From: Enoplolaimus lenunculus
Taxonomy: Eukaryota; Nematoda; Enoplea; Enoplida; Thoracostomopsidae
Assembly (NCBI GenBank): GCA_030248215.1
Contig: JASANG010004025.1
Span: forward strand, 62,001-126,000
Direction of reading: 5' to 3'
DNA: 64,000 nt
The position numbers and the translations under genes were made by a program. A model generated the notes under the pieces. It was not told the DNA's origin and ran no database searches. It was given only the letters and a program-made list of their open reading frames with translations. Shown here piece after piece: positions 35,739 through 46,700 of the stretch. Positions within the stretch are counted from its first letter, which is position 1; every line of letters starts with the position of its first letter.

Positions 35739-37369
35739 ATTGATTGATAATCAAGCTGATTGTATACGTATATCGAAAAAATTTCAATGATTTAATTGTA
35801 AAAGCCACGAAATCCAAATGATCCAATAATTGTGCTTCAACAAGTGAACACAAGCAGCGACACTGGTTCCAAATAATCACACGAATCTACGAAATACGCA
35901 GCAGTGAACACCAAAACAAACGTTATACATCGATTACCTCTGATAAGCATTAAATTAAACGAACGCTATCGCAACAGCACCAAAGCGACATAAATTGAAC
36001 AACAGCATTAAGTTTCTCACGCAGCAATTGCAACATTAAATTACATACAACAGGCGAAAAGGCCACACATCCAAACAACACTCACACTAACAATGTTTAA
36101 TACTTCACAGCAATTACATCTGAAACAAATGCTAATACACTTGAAATGAAATAAACTTGTGGTTCAGCGAGTAATGTAACGAGAGCAATGGGACGCCGAA
36201 AACACAAACAACAATACAATAGACGAATATGTACAACATTTACAGACAAAACGAAAAACATGCCACTTTGTGTCGAAAGCAACGTTCCCAATAATGGCCT
36301 TTTAGCAGACTGGTTACAAAACGGAATAAAAACACTCCCGTAAGGAGCAGTGCGATTAAATTTCAGAAATATATCCACTGAGGACGGGAACCTTTCGTCG
36401 AAGAAGAAAACTGAATTAGTAATGAACGCATGCCTCCTGCCACAGTCACGTGGATCACTTTCTAACTGCACTCCATACCTACTGATACTACGCCGAATTA
36501 GCTACTAAAATATTATTCATTCTAAATACGAAATAACCATGGTTAATGAAAATTCTGAAACACTTGAATATCGCTTAAAAACAAAACGAATCATATTTGT
36601 GTAGCTGTTCTGTGATTAAATACGTCTATCGAGAAGACAAAGTGAAATTATGTTGGTCTTGGAACTGATTTATGAATTTCTGAATATGTTAGCTGTTTTC
36701 AAGCTTCGCGGGTACTGCAGTTTTTGATTCCCTTTCACGTCTATTGAACCGACACAAAAAAAACTTAGCAGCTGGCTTACAAAAACATTCCTTTTATCTT
36801 TACCTCTGAAAAGCCGGTATTTTTCTCAGTTGGTTAATGTTGCTTTCATAGTGTAACAGCACGGCCAGGGTGTGTCGAGAGGGAAAGTGAAGGTCGTTCC
36901 CACGATAGGAAAAGCTACTGTTGGTTCACTATCGTATTTAATGTAAGTCTGTGAGTGCACACCTTTGAACTACGATTGAAAATTCACCAAATACGTTGTC
37001 ACTGGTATTTGAAGTGGATAGAATGCAATGTTCCGCAAGTGCTTTCCAAAATAGGACGCTCGCACCATTTAGAGTAGATTAAAGGCCGAATTTGAATGCT
37101 ATTTAATAACAAAGGCGATGCACAGGATTTGTTATTAAGAAAACATGGTCCCAGATCCTCATGAAGTCAGTTTAAACTGCCAGTATAAAAATTCAATGTA
37201 AAATGATCCATATTACAAATTTCTGAAAGGTATGCTTATTTCACTTGATAATTAACTACAAGCAGCCCAAATATTGCGATGCCATTCATATCGTCTGACT
37301 CGGGCAGATCTGGGAAAAGCTTTGGACTAATTTTTTTGCTTATCCTTGTAATATTGCGCGCATAGTTGT

Positions 37370-38490
37370 AAAAAATTGTTCACCCACCCCATTAGGACCA
37401 GTGTCAAAAAAAAATGCTATAATAGACGAGGGCCTGATGACAACACACACACACTGTACTTAAAGAACCGAATTTGAACTGACAGTGTCCCAAGGGAGTA
37501 GGGACAAAACAGAGTCCCTCGGTAGGGACTACTAACAAAACGCACTCTCGCTACTGTGTTGTTTCCACGTGATATATTTTGTTTGTGCATACCTTCTGCT
37601 AAAACAAATGCACGACAAAAGTGCCTTCTTATAATACTGTTCCGCCTCTGATCTTTACATTAGCCCAAACCTTCGACTTTTTAAGTCTAAGGAACAAAAC
37701 ATGTGTAAAATGTTGACATTAGTTTCAATTCGACATTTAAGTGATGTTTTTGTAACCCAGCAATAGGTATAAAATTTAAATGTAGATGTCGCATATTTAA
37801 GAGGTTTTAAACTTGTTGCAGGGCACAACCGGTTGTCTGGTACAAAATCGGCCTCCGGCTTCGACTCCGGTATTTTCCAACACCGGTTGCACCCTGCTAT
37901 ATCAGTAGTATATGCATGTTTTGTTGCGAAACAATCACCCATGTTCTAATTAGACAGGCCCCCTAGAGTCCTCACACATGAATTACGAATGCAAAACTAA
38001 CTGTGTCAACACATGACTACTTAATAAGCCAAGCCTGAAAGTTTCAGTTGATGTAAGGAATAGCAATTTAACCGGCATTGCAGTAATGAACTAAAGTCAT
38101 AAAATACACCCGTTTGCTGTACTAAAACATTGGGACTATACCGTACCATGACAACTGTAGAAACCGGATACCGTTGCATCATGTATGTCTACGCTTACGT
38201 GATTTATTAGTACCAGCCGCCATCTCTGTCGAATTTAACCTAAGCCTATCTGGGCTGAGGCGTCGTGTTTTTATAATTTTAGCTGCAAAAGATAGCGAAC
38301 AGAATGCAGGCTGAAAACAAACTTCGCGTTGAAATTTTTAGGAGTCGTCGGCATGCGTGCATTGTTGCAAAAACGTCCACCGGCCACATTAGGACTAGTG
38401 TCAAAAAACGATGCTGTATACCAGTGCCTGATGACAACACACATAACCTTTATATAGTTCCCATGATACAGAATCCATGAGCTCATAACT
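37370..38490. repeat. Pair of ~115-bp diverged direct copies and a CCGGAA-type fragment
   Basis: 37370-37465 and 38362-38450 share CATTAGGACnAGTGTCAAAA, then GCCTGATGACAACACACA, in the same orientation. Between them, 37855-37897 ends GGTTGCACCCTG like the CCGGAA hAT-like family, and 37630-37675 has GTTCCGCCTCTGATCTTTAC from a TAAGCC element. No gene was recognised in 35760-38990 apart from these. Confidence 0.5.
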
Positions 38491-38997
38491 TTTGAATTCA
38501 AACCACCCACGCTGGTCGATTTCTTATCATACACCAAAACAGTCCAAAGATACTTTATCAGCGATTCTAGCGGTCTGACTAATGAACAGCTTTGTCTGAG
38601 GTTGGGGGGCGACAATCCATCCTGCTTAGTGTTCGTTCAAAAAAGACGAAGGTTCGTAGCAGCTGCAGTTTCCACCCTGAGTGAGAAAAAGCACAAAACG
38701 ATTTCAAAAGTTTGGTTGTTGGAGAAAATGTTTCTTTTTACATTTATGTCGTGAAATTGATTGTAAATTAGGTGCGCTAAAACAGTCATCAAACGCCTAA
38801 AATGACAGCAATTTAACTCAGCGCGTCGCTTTTTACACAATAAATACATATACATGAAAAAATATAGATTTCTTAACTGTTGAAAATAGGCACATTTTTG
38901 ATTATACGTGGTATGCAATAAAGATCACAAAAAGGGAAACTAAATATTGAAGTCTTGAAAAAATTGGGCCAAAGTTTGAGGTAACTTCACAGCAGCA

Positions 38998-39244
38998 CAC
39001 TGTAAATTCCATTGAGTTGATTAATCAATTCACCTAGCGAGTTGGTTATTTCTGAATTAATATCAGTAAACATTAACTCACTATGAGTTGATTTGATTCT
39101 CAGTCTGAGTTGAATTGACTCTGGTGGGTTGGTTAATTAACTCAGAATAAATTGAATCGACCCAAATTTCGGAGTTCTGATTGTCCTAACTCAGACTGAG
39201 TGATTCAACTCATTCTGAGTATCAACTCACTGAAATTTACAGTG
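38998..39244. mobile_element. CACTGTAAATT MITE (GAGTTGA-rich), copy
   Basis: Ends CACTGTAAATTCCATTGAG and TCACTGAAATTTACAGTG. The interior is an array of GAGTTGA/TCAACTC and CTGAGTTAGGACTATCAGAA-type words. Non-coding. One of about a dozen copies in this window. Confidence 0.75.
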
Positions 39245-39449
39245 CATTTTGCACCAGAAAACAAGAAAATAAACCGAAAGCGGAAACCATAGAGAGAATA
39301 AATGTACGAACAACCAGAAAGAATACACACAGCAGCATGGAAGATTTAATCTTGGGTAGAAATAGAAACGAACTTCAGGTTTGGATTTGGCGATTTATCC
39401 AACGATTTCTTAGTCAGACGTGAAGAATTTGAGCATATGAAATATCATA

Positions 39450-39669
39450 CACTGCAAAAAATGGTGAGTCAAATTGACTCTCACCGAAATAGGCTTTTCC
39501 TGACTACACAAACTGAGTCAAAATTCGACTCCGCCAGAGTCAAATACAACTCATTCGAGTCGCTCAGTGAGTGGAGTTGAATCTGGCGGAGTCGAGTTTG
39601 ACTCAGTATGTGTAGTCCAGAAAAGCCTATTTAGGAGAGAGTCAATTTGACTCACCTTTTTGTGCAGTG
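39450..39669. mobile_element. CACTGCAAAAAATGG palindromic MITE copy
   Basis: Ends CACTGCAAAAAATGGTGAG and CTCACCTTTTTGTGCAGTG. The two halves (TTGACTCTCACCGAAATAGG and its complement) pair over most of the 220 bp, with GACTCCGCCAGAGTC-type blocks near the centre, so a single strand would form a long hairpin. No coding content. Confidence 0.78.
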
Positions 39670-39956
39670 TATATTGTTGCTGCCTTTCAAAAAGCAAAAA
39701 TAATTTTTCGTTTTAACAGACGTTTTAGGAGTGTAATACTTATTTTGCACTTAAGCAGTAAAACAGTTAAAAATTCAAGTTTTTCTACATTATCTGGTGT
39801 CAAGACTATTATAAACATTTTAGGCGGGTAAGTAATGATTCACCAATTTTTTACCGGTTCCTTGAAATTCTTTACCAGCGGGTATACTCGCGCCAAAATT
39901 TTCTTACCCGTCCCGTGTTTACCCGCGGGTAACGTGCAGCTCTGATCATAACATGT

Positions 39957-40407
39957 ATTGTAGTAAGTGACCCGAACAATGGGGTAATACAAGAGGGGCT
40001 CCATTTGAAGTCCCAATCAATAGAAATCCGTATCCCTAAGATAAGAGTCCGTAAGCGGATAGGGTCCCTAAACCCTGATTAGTGACCATAAATGTCAATT
40101 ATTACTAATATTGTAGTGCACAAATGACTCCAGGACCAAGCAAAGTTAAGTTCGAAACTTTAAAGCATACTAAAGTTTTGCAAGTACATTCCAAAGTACA
40201 ACCTTGCATTATCGCTCAAGTTTTTGATACAAGACAAACGTTTACATTCAACGGAAAGTTGCCAACCGGATATATCACTCTCGAAGGGTGGCGGAGGGCT
40301 GTTTGAAAATAAATAACTGTCCGTAACCGAATAACAAAAGGCGTGCAACCTCTGGAGTGGCCAAATAAATTTCAGTCTCCCCCCCTCTTATTCGGATTAC
40401 TACAGTG
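39957..40407. mobile_element. TA-flanked MITE, CTGTAGTGACCC family, copy 3
   Basis: Left TTGTAGTAAGTGACCCGAAC, right CTTATTCGGATTACTACAG. Shares TAGGGTCCCTAAACCC, GAGTGGCCAAATAAATTTCAG and CCCCCCTCTTATTCGG words with the other copies. Confidence 0.65.
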
Positions 40408-40728
40408 TAGAACAGCTGCCTATCTTAATTTTGACTATCCAACATTCGAAAATCGGTTAATATGATCCAGAAACTGTTATTTTTTATGCTATCTAAAACT
40501 AAAAGGCTTGCAACTAATACGACTATCACTAAGAGTGTGATCAGTTTAGGCTTAGGTTTAGACTTACGGTTAATCTATAGCGTCTTCAGCGTACAAATAG
40601 TTTTGGCTTTTTAGGCTTATGCTATGTAACGCTCAAGCTTGTGTGCCTAACTAAAAATAAAAATTGAGAAAAGTTTAATACGTTTTATTTGGTGAAAAAG
40701 TTACAACAAAAATAAATACAAACTTTGG

Positions 40729-41927
40729 CCAATGTATAGAACAGGGGCGGAACAGTAGTATAAACATATTCGTAAGCCTAACTCTAAGCAAAAAATGAGC
40801 TTATACCTAAGCCTTTAGCGTTAAAACTTAAACATTACTCTATTCAAGTCTCACAGAAAAACGTTCCGGTCCTGAACTTTAAATGTGCCCAACGTTTAAA
40901 GCTAAACAGAGGTCATTGGCGACTGTTCATGAGATTGCGTTCGAACGCCAGTAGCATTTTTGTGCACATTTTGACAATTTTAGTATAAAGACACTATTCA
41001 TTACAAAAGTTGTGTCGTTAATATTGAGACTGTTTAAAGTTTTCAGAACAGCAATTAAGCCAGAAGTTATAATTGCCCGGAATCGCTGAACAAAGAAACT
41101 TAAAACAATTATATTAATTATTAAATTCAACAGTATTTTCACTGATACATGTCGTAGGGCAATCTGCTATTCAGGCCAATGATTACTTGGCCTGGGCCAA
41201 TCTGCTATTTTTATATAATAGCAGTCTGCTATTCAGGCCAATGATTACTTGGTCTGGGCCAATCTGCTATTTTTATATAATAGCAGTGTAGCGTGGGCTA
41301 AACTGCTATTGAACTATATGGACCAATCAGATTTGATTATTTGAACAGACGCAATACCGTTAACCAGTCAGCGTTGATCGTACATTAATACTGTTGTTTT
41401 GCGAAATCTCACAATCGCTGTATGGCCAAGGCCCAACTACTATTTGCTTCGAATAGCAGATTGGCCTCGGCTAATTGGTAATTGGTCTAAATAACACAAT
41501 TACCTACGACATATACACTAGATATTTTTGCTTCTAATTTCTCAAGCTGATTTCAGCTCCTGCAAAATTTATTGTCGTTGCTATTTGGTAGCGGCGAATT
41601 TGTTTCAGTGGGGGCCGTGGGCCTAAAACCCCTCAACATAATTCTACACCAAACAATTCCTACTGTATGGACAACAATTTATGCGGCGTTTTATGTCTTC
41701 TAACCCTAAAAGTGGGGCAGGCTTTCCCGCAATGTTTTTCGATGTTTAAAGATTTGGCCAATGTATAGAAGAGGGTCTATATAAGCACATTCGTAAGCCT
41801 TACCGTAATAATGAGCTTATACCTAAGCCTAAGCCTAAGCAAAAAATTACTTCTAAGATTAAGCTTTACTCTATTGCAGTCCCACAGAAAAACGTTTCGC
41901 CCCTGATCTCTTCATGGACCAAGATCT
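40729..41927. mobile_element. Two TAAGCC elements flanking an AATAGCAG element
   Basis: TAAGCC copies lie at 40729-40892 (TTGGCCAATGTATAGAACAG ... CGTTCCGGTCCTGAACTTTA) and 41757-41930 (TTGGCCAATGTATAGAAGAG ... GTTTCGCCCCTGATCTCTTC). Between them, 41158-41475 has inverted ends GGCAATCTGCTATT and AATAGCAGATTGGCC and a duplicated ~63-bp block (CAGGCCAATGATTACTTGG at 41174 and again about 63 bp on). No gene was recognised in this stretch. Confidence 0.6.
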
Positions 41928-42107
41928 TTGTTCGCTGCTCAATTCCAAGGGTTATATTAGATGGAAGCATACGATATAATAGGAAAGCACGATCCACCTA
42001 AAGCTTAGCGTCCCTTGCCCATATCTTCTCCTTTGGATATGCCCGTGATATCAAGGAGTCCGTATCCAGAGCCGGGTATACGGCCTTTCCAGCGCATGCC
42101 TTCGAAC

Positions 42108-42237
42108 CTGCAACCGACGTGTGATGCGAAATGAGTTTGCCGGCTTGTATTCGTCGTCGACCAAATTAAGAAACTGAGGAATATTTGAATTGCTGCATTC
42201 GAAATCTTCACAATGAGCTTGGTATTTGATTACAATC
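42108..42237 (-). CDS. Tentative further exon of the MNNL-like gene
   Basis: After an acceptor (TTTTCTGCTAG) the minus strand reads IVIKYQAHCEDFEC followed by a polar stretch, open to a possible donor GTTCGA. The IxIxYxxxC...C pattern resembles the strand that closes the MNNL domain before the DSL domain in Jagged proteins. The acceptor needs two leftover bases, whereas the upstream exon as drawn ends in phase 0. Either that exon stops earlier (AA/GTCTTT inside the AGKS stretch) or an exon is missing between them. A second open frame overlaps here (to a TAA at 42007), so the reading frame is not settled. Confidence 0.3.
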
Positions 42238-42649
42238 CTAGCAGAAAACAATATAGACGGTCAACCAAGAGCGGTGCCAGGCAGGAGTGCCCAAACGGGC
42301 CATGACCCCCAATGATTTTGGATAACTTTTTTGAATAATTTGAAACTATGATCTCTGGTGCGTCTGATTCTCACACACTAGTTGTTGATGTTTTTCTATT
42401 CTGAACCGACACTGCTTTTATTGGTATATGGTCCAAAACAGATTTTCTGATGCGGTTTTGTGTATGTAGTGACTGTTTTTGTACGATTAACACAACATAT
42501 ATTTGATGAAATGTTTGTGTGCCACACAAACGAAAATCCTGGCTACGACCATGGTTATATCAACACCGGAACGCACGTTGGACTGGCTGAGAAATGACAC
42601 CATTTTAGGAGCGTAATTTTTTTCGAGCGGGTAGAGAGAGAAAATGTTT

Positions 42650-42928
42650 AAAGCCGTATTCACACGGGCAAATTTTTGCTGCGAGAACTTGCTGCTGCAA
42701 ATTGCACACAGAACTTGCATTTTTTCATCAGACAATGAAAAATCGGCTGCAATAATTTCAATGAACTTGCATGGTAATTCACACATGTGAACTGAATTCC
42801 TAGCTATGATTTTTAATGAATTATTTGCAGCTGCAAGTTTTTCGAACAAGATTTTGGACAAAACTTGCAAGTGCAGTTTGCAGCTGCAAGTTCTCGCAGC
42901 AAAAACTTGCACGTGTGAATAGGGCTTT
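42650..42928. mobile_element. Foldback MITE with AAAGCCnTATTCACACG ends
   Basis: The left arm (AAAGCCGTATTCACACGGGC, then TTTTTGCTGCGAGAACTTGC) is the inverse of the right arm (GCAAGTTCTCGCAGCAAAAA, then CTTGCACGTGTGAATAGGGC). Arms are at least 60 bp. The apparent 141-codon frame on the minus strand is the palindrome read through. Confidence 0.75.
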
Positions 42929-42996
42929 AGGCTTAATTATTAAGTGAATCCAAAATGTTATATATCCAAAAACAGTAGTTTCTTTACAAATTTCGG

Positions 42997-43211
42997 CCAA
43001 TGTAAAGATCATGGGGCGGGACGTTTTTCTGCGAACCAGTAAAGAATAAGCTTAAAATTTCAGACTAATTTTTTCCTTGGCTTAAGCTTAGGCCTTGATT
43101 TAGGCTTAAGAATATGCTCTATTCTAACGCTTATGCTTAGACTTAGGCTTAGACTTAGGCTTAGGGATATGTTTATAATGGTGTTCCGCTCCTGTTCTTT
43201 ACATTGGCCGA
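42997..43211. mobile_element. TAAGCC element copy
   Basis: Left CGGCCAATGTAAAGATCATG, interior TTAGGCTTAGACTTAGGC, right TGTTCCGCTCCTGTTCTTTA then CATTGGCCG. Near-perfect inverted ends. Confidence 0.72.
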
Positions 43212-43468
43212 AATTTTAAAAAGAAATATAAATAAATACACTCAATATCTGATTGGTGTTTTTTGCCAATATTAAACAACTGTGAATGATTGCCAAAGTT
43301 TCGCGTTCTTTTGCCCGTCAGAATCTTTAATGCGTTTTATTTGTTGCTTGTTTTACACTATTTTCATATTTAACGTTGCAATGAAAAACCACAGTCTTTA
43401 GGTTTAGGCTTACAAGTTTATATGAAGTCTTAGGCTTTATCATACGTAAACCAATTTCTTAACCCAAT

Positions 43469-43697
43469 ACAAGGCTTAAACACAGAAAGTGACGTCATAT
43501 CGCAAAACAAACTCGCTATGGCCAGGAATCGTGACGTAATGCTCTACAAGGCTTAAACTCAGATAATGACGTCATATCACGAACTAACTCGCTATGGCCA
43601 GGGATCGTGATGTAATGCTCTACAAGGCTTAAACTCAGATAATGACGTCATATCACGAACTAACTCGCTATGGCCAGGGATCGTGACGTAATGCTCC
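43469..43697. repeat. 76-77 bp tandem repeat, three units, each with TGACGTCA
   Basis: Units start ACAAGGCTTAAAC at 43469, 43546 and about 43621 (the last truncated at 43697). Each contains the palindrome TGACGTCA, followed later by CGCTATGGCCAGG and GTGACGTAATGCTC. TGACGTCA is the consensus CREB/ATF site. The array ends six bases from MNNL-like exon 4 and includes part of its donor region, so it seems to have grown out of the start of that intron. Confidence 0.85.
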
Positions 43698-43702
43698 GAT
43701 AC

Positions 43703-46700
43703 TGGCGTGAAAGACTTGCCAGCACGACTTAACATATCGGGATAGAAGTAAAGTTGATAGTTGCCAACGTAATCGTCCGCTGTATAACCGTCGTCTTGAT
43801 CCCAAACTGTAATGTTGATTAGTAAACTGCGCTAAAAACAGAACAATTCCATTATTAACAAAATCACAACCAATCATTTCGGATCAGAAATTGATTCGAA
43901 CAGTGTCCAATCCTGAATGACGGAGAGGTGTAAAATACACAGTAAAAAATTTCAGTGAGTTGATTTTAAACTGAAAATTAGTTGAATCACTCAATCTGAG
44001 TTAGGACTATCAGAATTCACAATTTTGAGTTGATTCAATTCATTCTGAGTGAAATAATCAACTCCGCTGGTGCCAACTCAACTCAGAGTGAGTTTTAAAG
44101 TTTTCTGTTATTAACTCAAAATAATTAACTTTTTACAGTGTAGCAGCAGATATACACCGTTAATTTTAGTGAGTTGATTTTAACTTAGAATAAGTTGAAT
44201 CACTCAGTCAGAGTTAGGACTATCAGAATTTAGAATTTTTAGATGAATCAACTCATTCTGAGTAAATTAACTAACTCTGCCATGGAGCCAACCCAACTGA
44301 GAGTGACAATCAACTCGACTGAGAGTGAGATAATGTTTACTGTTATTAATTCAGAAATAACCAACTCGCAAGCTGAATTGATTAACCAACTCATTGGAAT
44401 ATGAGAATGCAACACCACCGGCGTTTATGAAGCTTTTAGGTATACTGCAACAAATGGTGAGTGAATTTGTGTCTCTCCGAAACAGGCTCTACGGGATTAC
44501 ACAAATTGAGTCAAATTCGACTTCGCCAGAGTAAAACGTGCGACTAAGTGAGTCGAATTTGGCTCTGGCGGAGTCCGATTTGACTGAGTTTGTGTAGTCC
44601 CGTAGATCCTATTTCACTGTAAATTCCAATGAGTTAATTAATTAACTCAGACGGAAAGTTAATTATTTCTGAGTTAATAACAGAACACTTTAACTCACTC
44701 TGAGTTGACTTGATTCTCACTGTGAGTTGAGTTGACTCTGGGTGAGTTGGTTAATTAACTCATAATGAATTGAATCAGCTCAAAATGCTGAGTTCTGATA
44801 GTCCTAACTCAGATTGAGTGATTCAACTCATTCTGAGTTAAAATCAACTCACTAAAATTTACAGTGTTCGAAAAGACTCAATTTGACTCACCATTTTTTG
44901 CAATATTGTATAACATAATGAAATGAACGCACCGAAGCTGTCGCAAAATTTTTGAGGCATACAACATAACCAATTTCACATAAATACTGAAATTCGTATT
45001 TCAAAACATAAAACAAACGGTCTGATTAAAAATTTCGTCGAAAATGCAAGCATAATTTTAAAAAACAACCTCATTAGCGATGGCCAATGTAAAGAACAGG
45101 GGCGGACCAGGATTATAAGCATATTCCTAAGCCTAAGCCTAAGCCTAAACCTAAGCACAAGAATGAGCATATTCCTAAGGCTAAACCTAAGCCTATGCCT
45201 AAGCCTACGTGAAACAATGAGCATATTCATAAGCGTAAGCGTAAGCCTAAGCCTAATCCGAGCGAAAAAATAATCTAAAGCTTAAGTTTACTCTATTGCA
45301 GTCCCACAGAAAAACGTTCCGCCCATGATCTTTACATTAGCCCAGCGATAGAAACTTGACGTAAATTTCATATATTTAATTATTATTGTTTTCAGCCAAT
45401 ATTTGAAGCAATCAACAGATATACGAAACTTAAAATTAATGGAGGTGAGTGTACACGTTTGTGATTTTCAGACAAACCATTTTGCTGAAATATGCATAAA
45501 TTATTCGAAATCTTAGGGTTACAAACTGCCGTTAAACCTTTATTGAATACGTATGTTATGGAAACCACGACGTACTTAAAAACTGTACACTGTAAATTGC
45601 AATCAGTTAATTAATCAACTCTCAGACGGGAAAGTTAGTTATTTTTGAGTTAATAACAGAAAACTTTAAATCACTCTGAGTTGAGTTGATTTTCACTCCG
45701 AGTTAAGTTTACTCTGGACGAGTTGATTAATTGAATCAAAATGAGTTGAATCAACTCAAAATTGTGAGTTCTGATAGTCCTAACTCAAACTGAGTGATTC
45801 AACTCATTCTGAGTTAAAGTCAACTCACTGGAATTTTACAAAGTACCGACTTAAAGCTTGACGAACTTTGTTTAGGTGAAATTTAAACATAGCCGCATGT
45901 GAACATTTTGAAATATATGCAAAACACTACAGATGTAAATGTAAATTTGAAGCTGTGTAGGGTACTTAAAAGACCTTATCAATTTTTTGTCAAACACTTT
46001 CTGACCGGACACACCCTCTCTGTGGATCCGGTAGTGACTTAAGGAACGTTCGTTAACGCGGCTGTACACTAACTGCGGGGTACATTGGCTGGCGCCGGAC
46101 AAAAAGGTTTCATTGGCGCCGTCCGGCTCCGTACTTCAATTCGCTTCCGGTACCGCCCGGACGATATCCAGCGAGACCAGAAGACGACCGTAAAGGCGTA
46201 AAAATTGTTGAAAGTATACCTGGCGCCACCCAAGGCTGTAGCCAGGGTGTATCAGGTGTGAAAACCCCTTTTATAATTTTTTCACAGGGGGTTTTTGGCT
46301 CAATTTCCGTTTGAAACGCACGAATCCTCGCTTCATAGCGGTTTTGCACCCGTTCCCAACCCGTGACTACGCTTATAACACCAATCTTAGTAATTTGTCT
46401 TAATATACCTGCCATATCTCAGCGACTCGTCATGATAACTTGGCTCTTATTCGTTGCTATTAGCCGGTGTTTGCCTAAAAATGGTTCTGTTTTCAAACTT
46501 TTTGCATATCTGAGCTTGTCATAGCCTTTGCAGATTATATTCCATATCAAAATTTTAAGTTATAAAAGTGTCTATTTTGTATTATATTGCACATTGGGTC
46601 TAACCAAGTGTGCCTGATACAAAAGGATGCAACTCTTCACTGTAAATTCCAATGAGTTGGCTAATCAATTCATCTTGCGAGTTGGTTATGTTTGAATTAA

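Noticed and set aside
36097-36471. 124-codon minus frame upstream of XPO1
   Set aside because: No recognised domain, no upstream or downstream splice-compatible partner, unusual composition; may be chance.
42487-42912. 141-codon minus frame
   Set aside because: Read-through of a foldback MITE palindrome (42650-42928).
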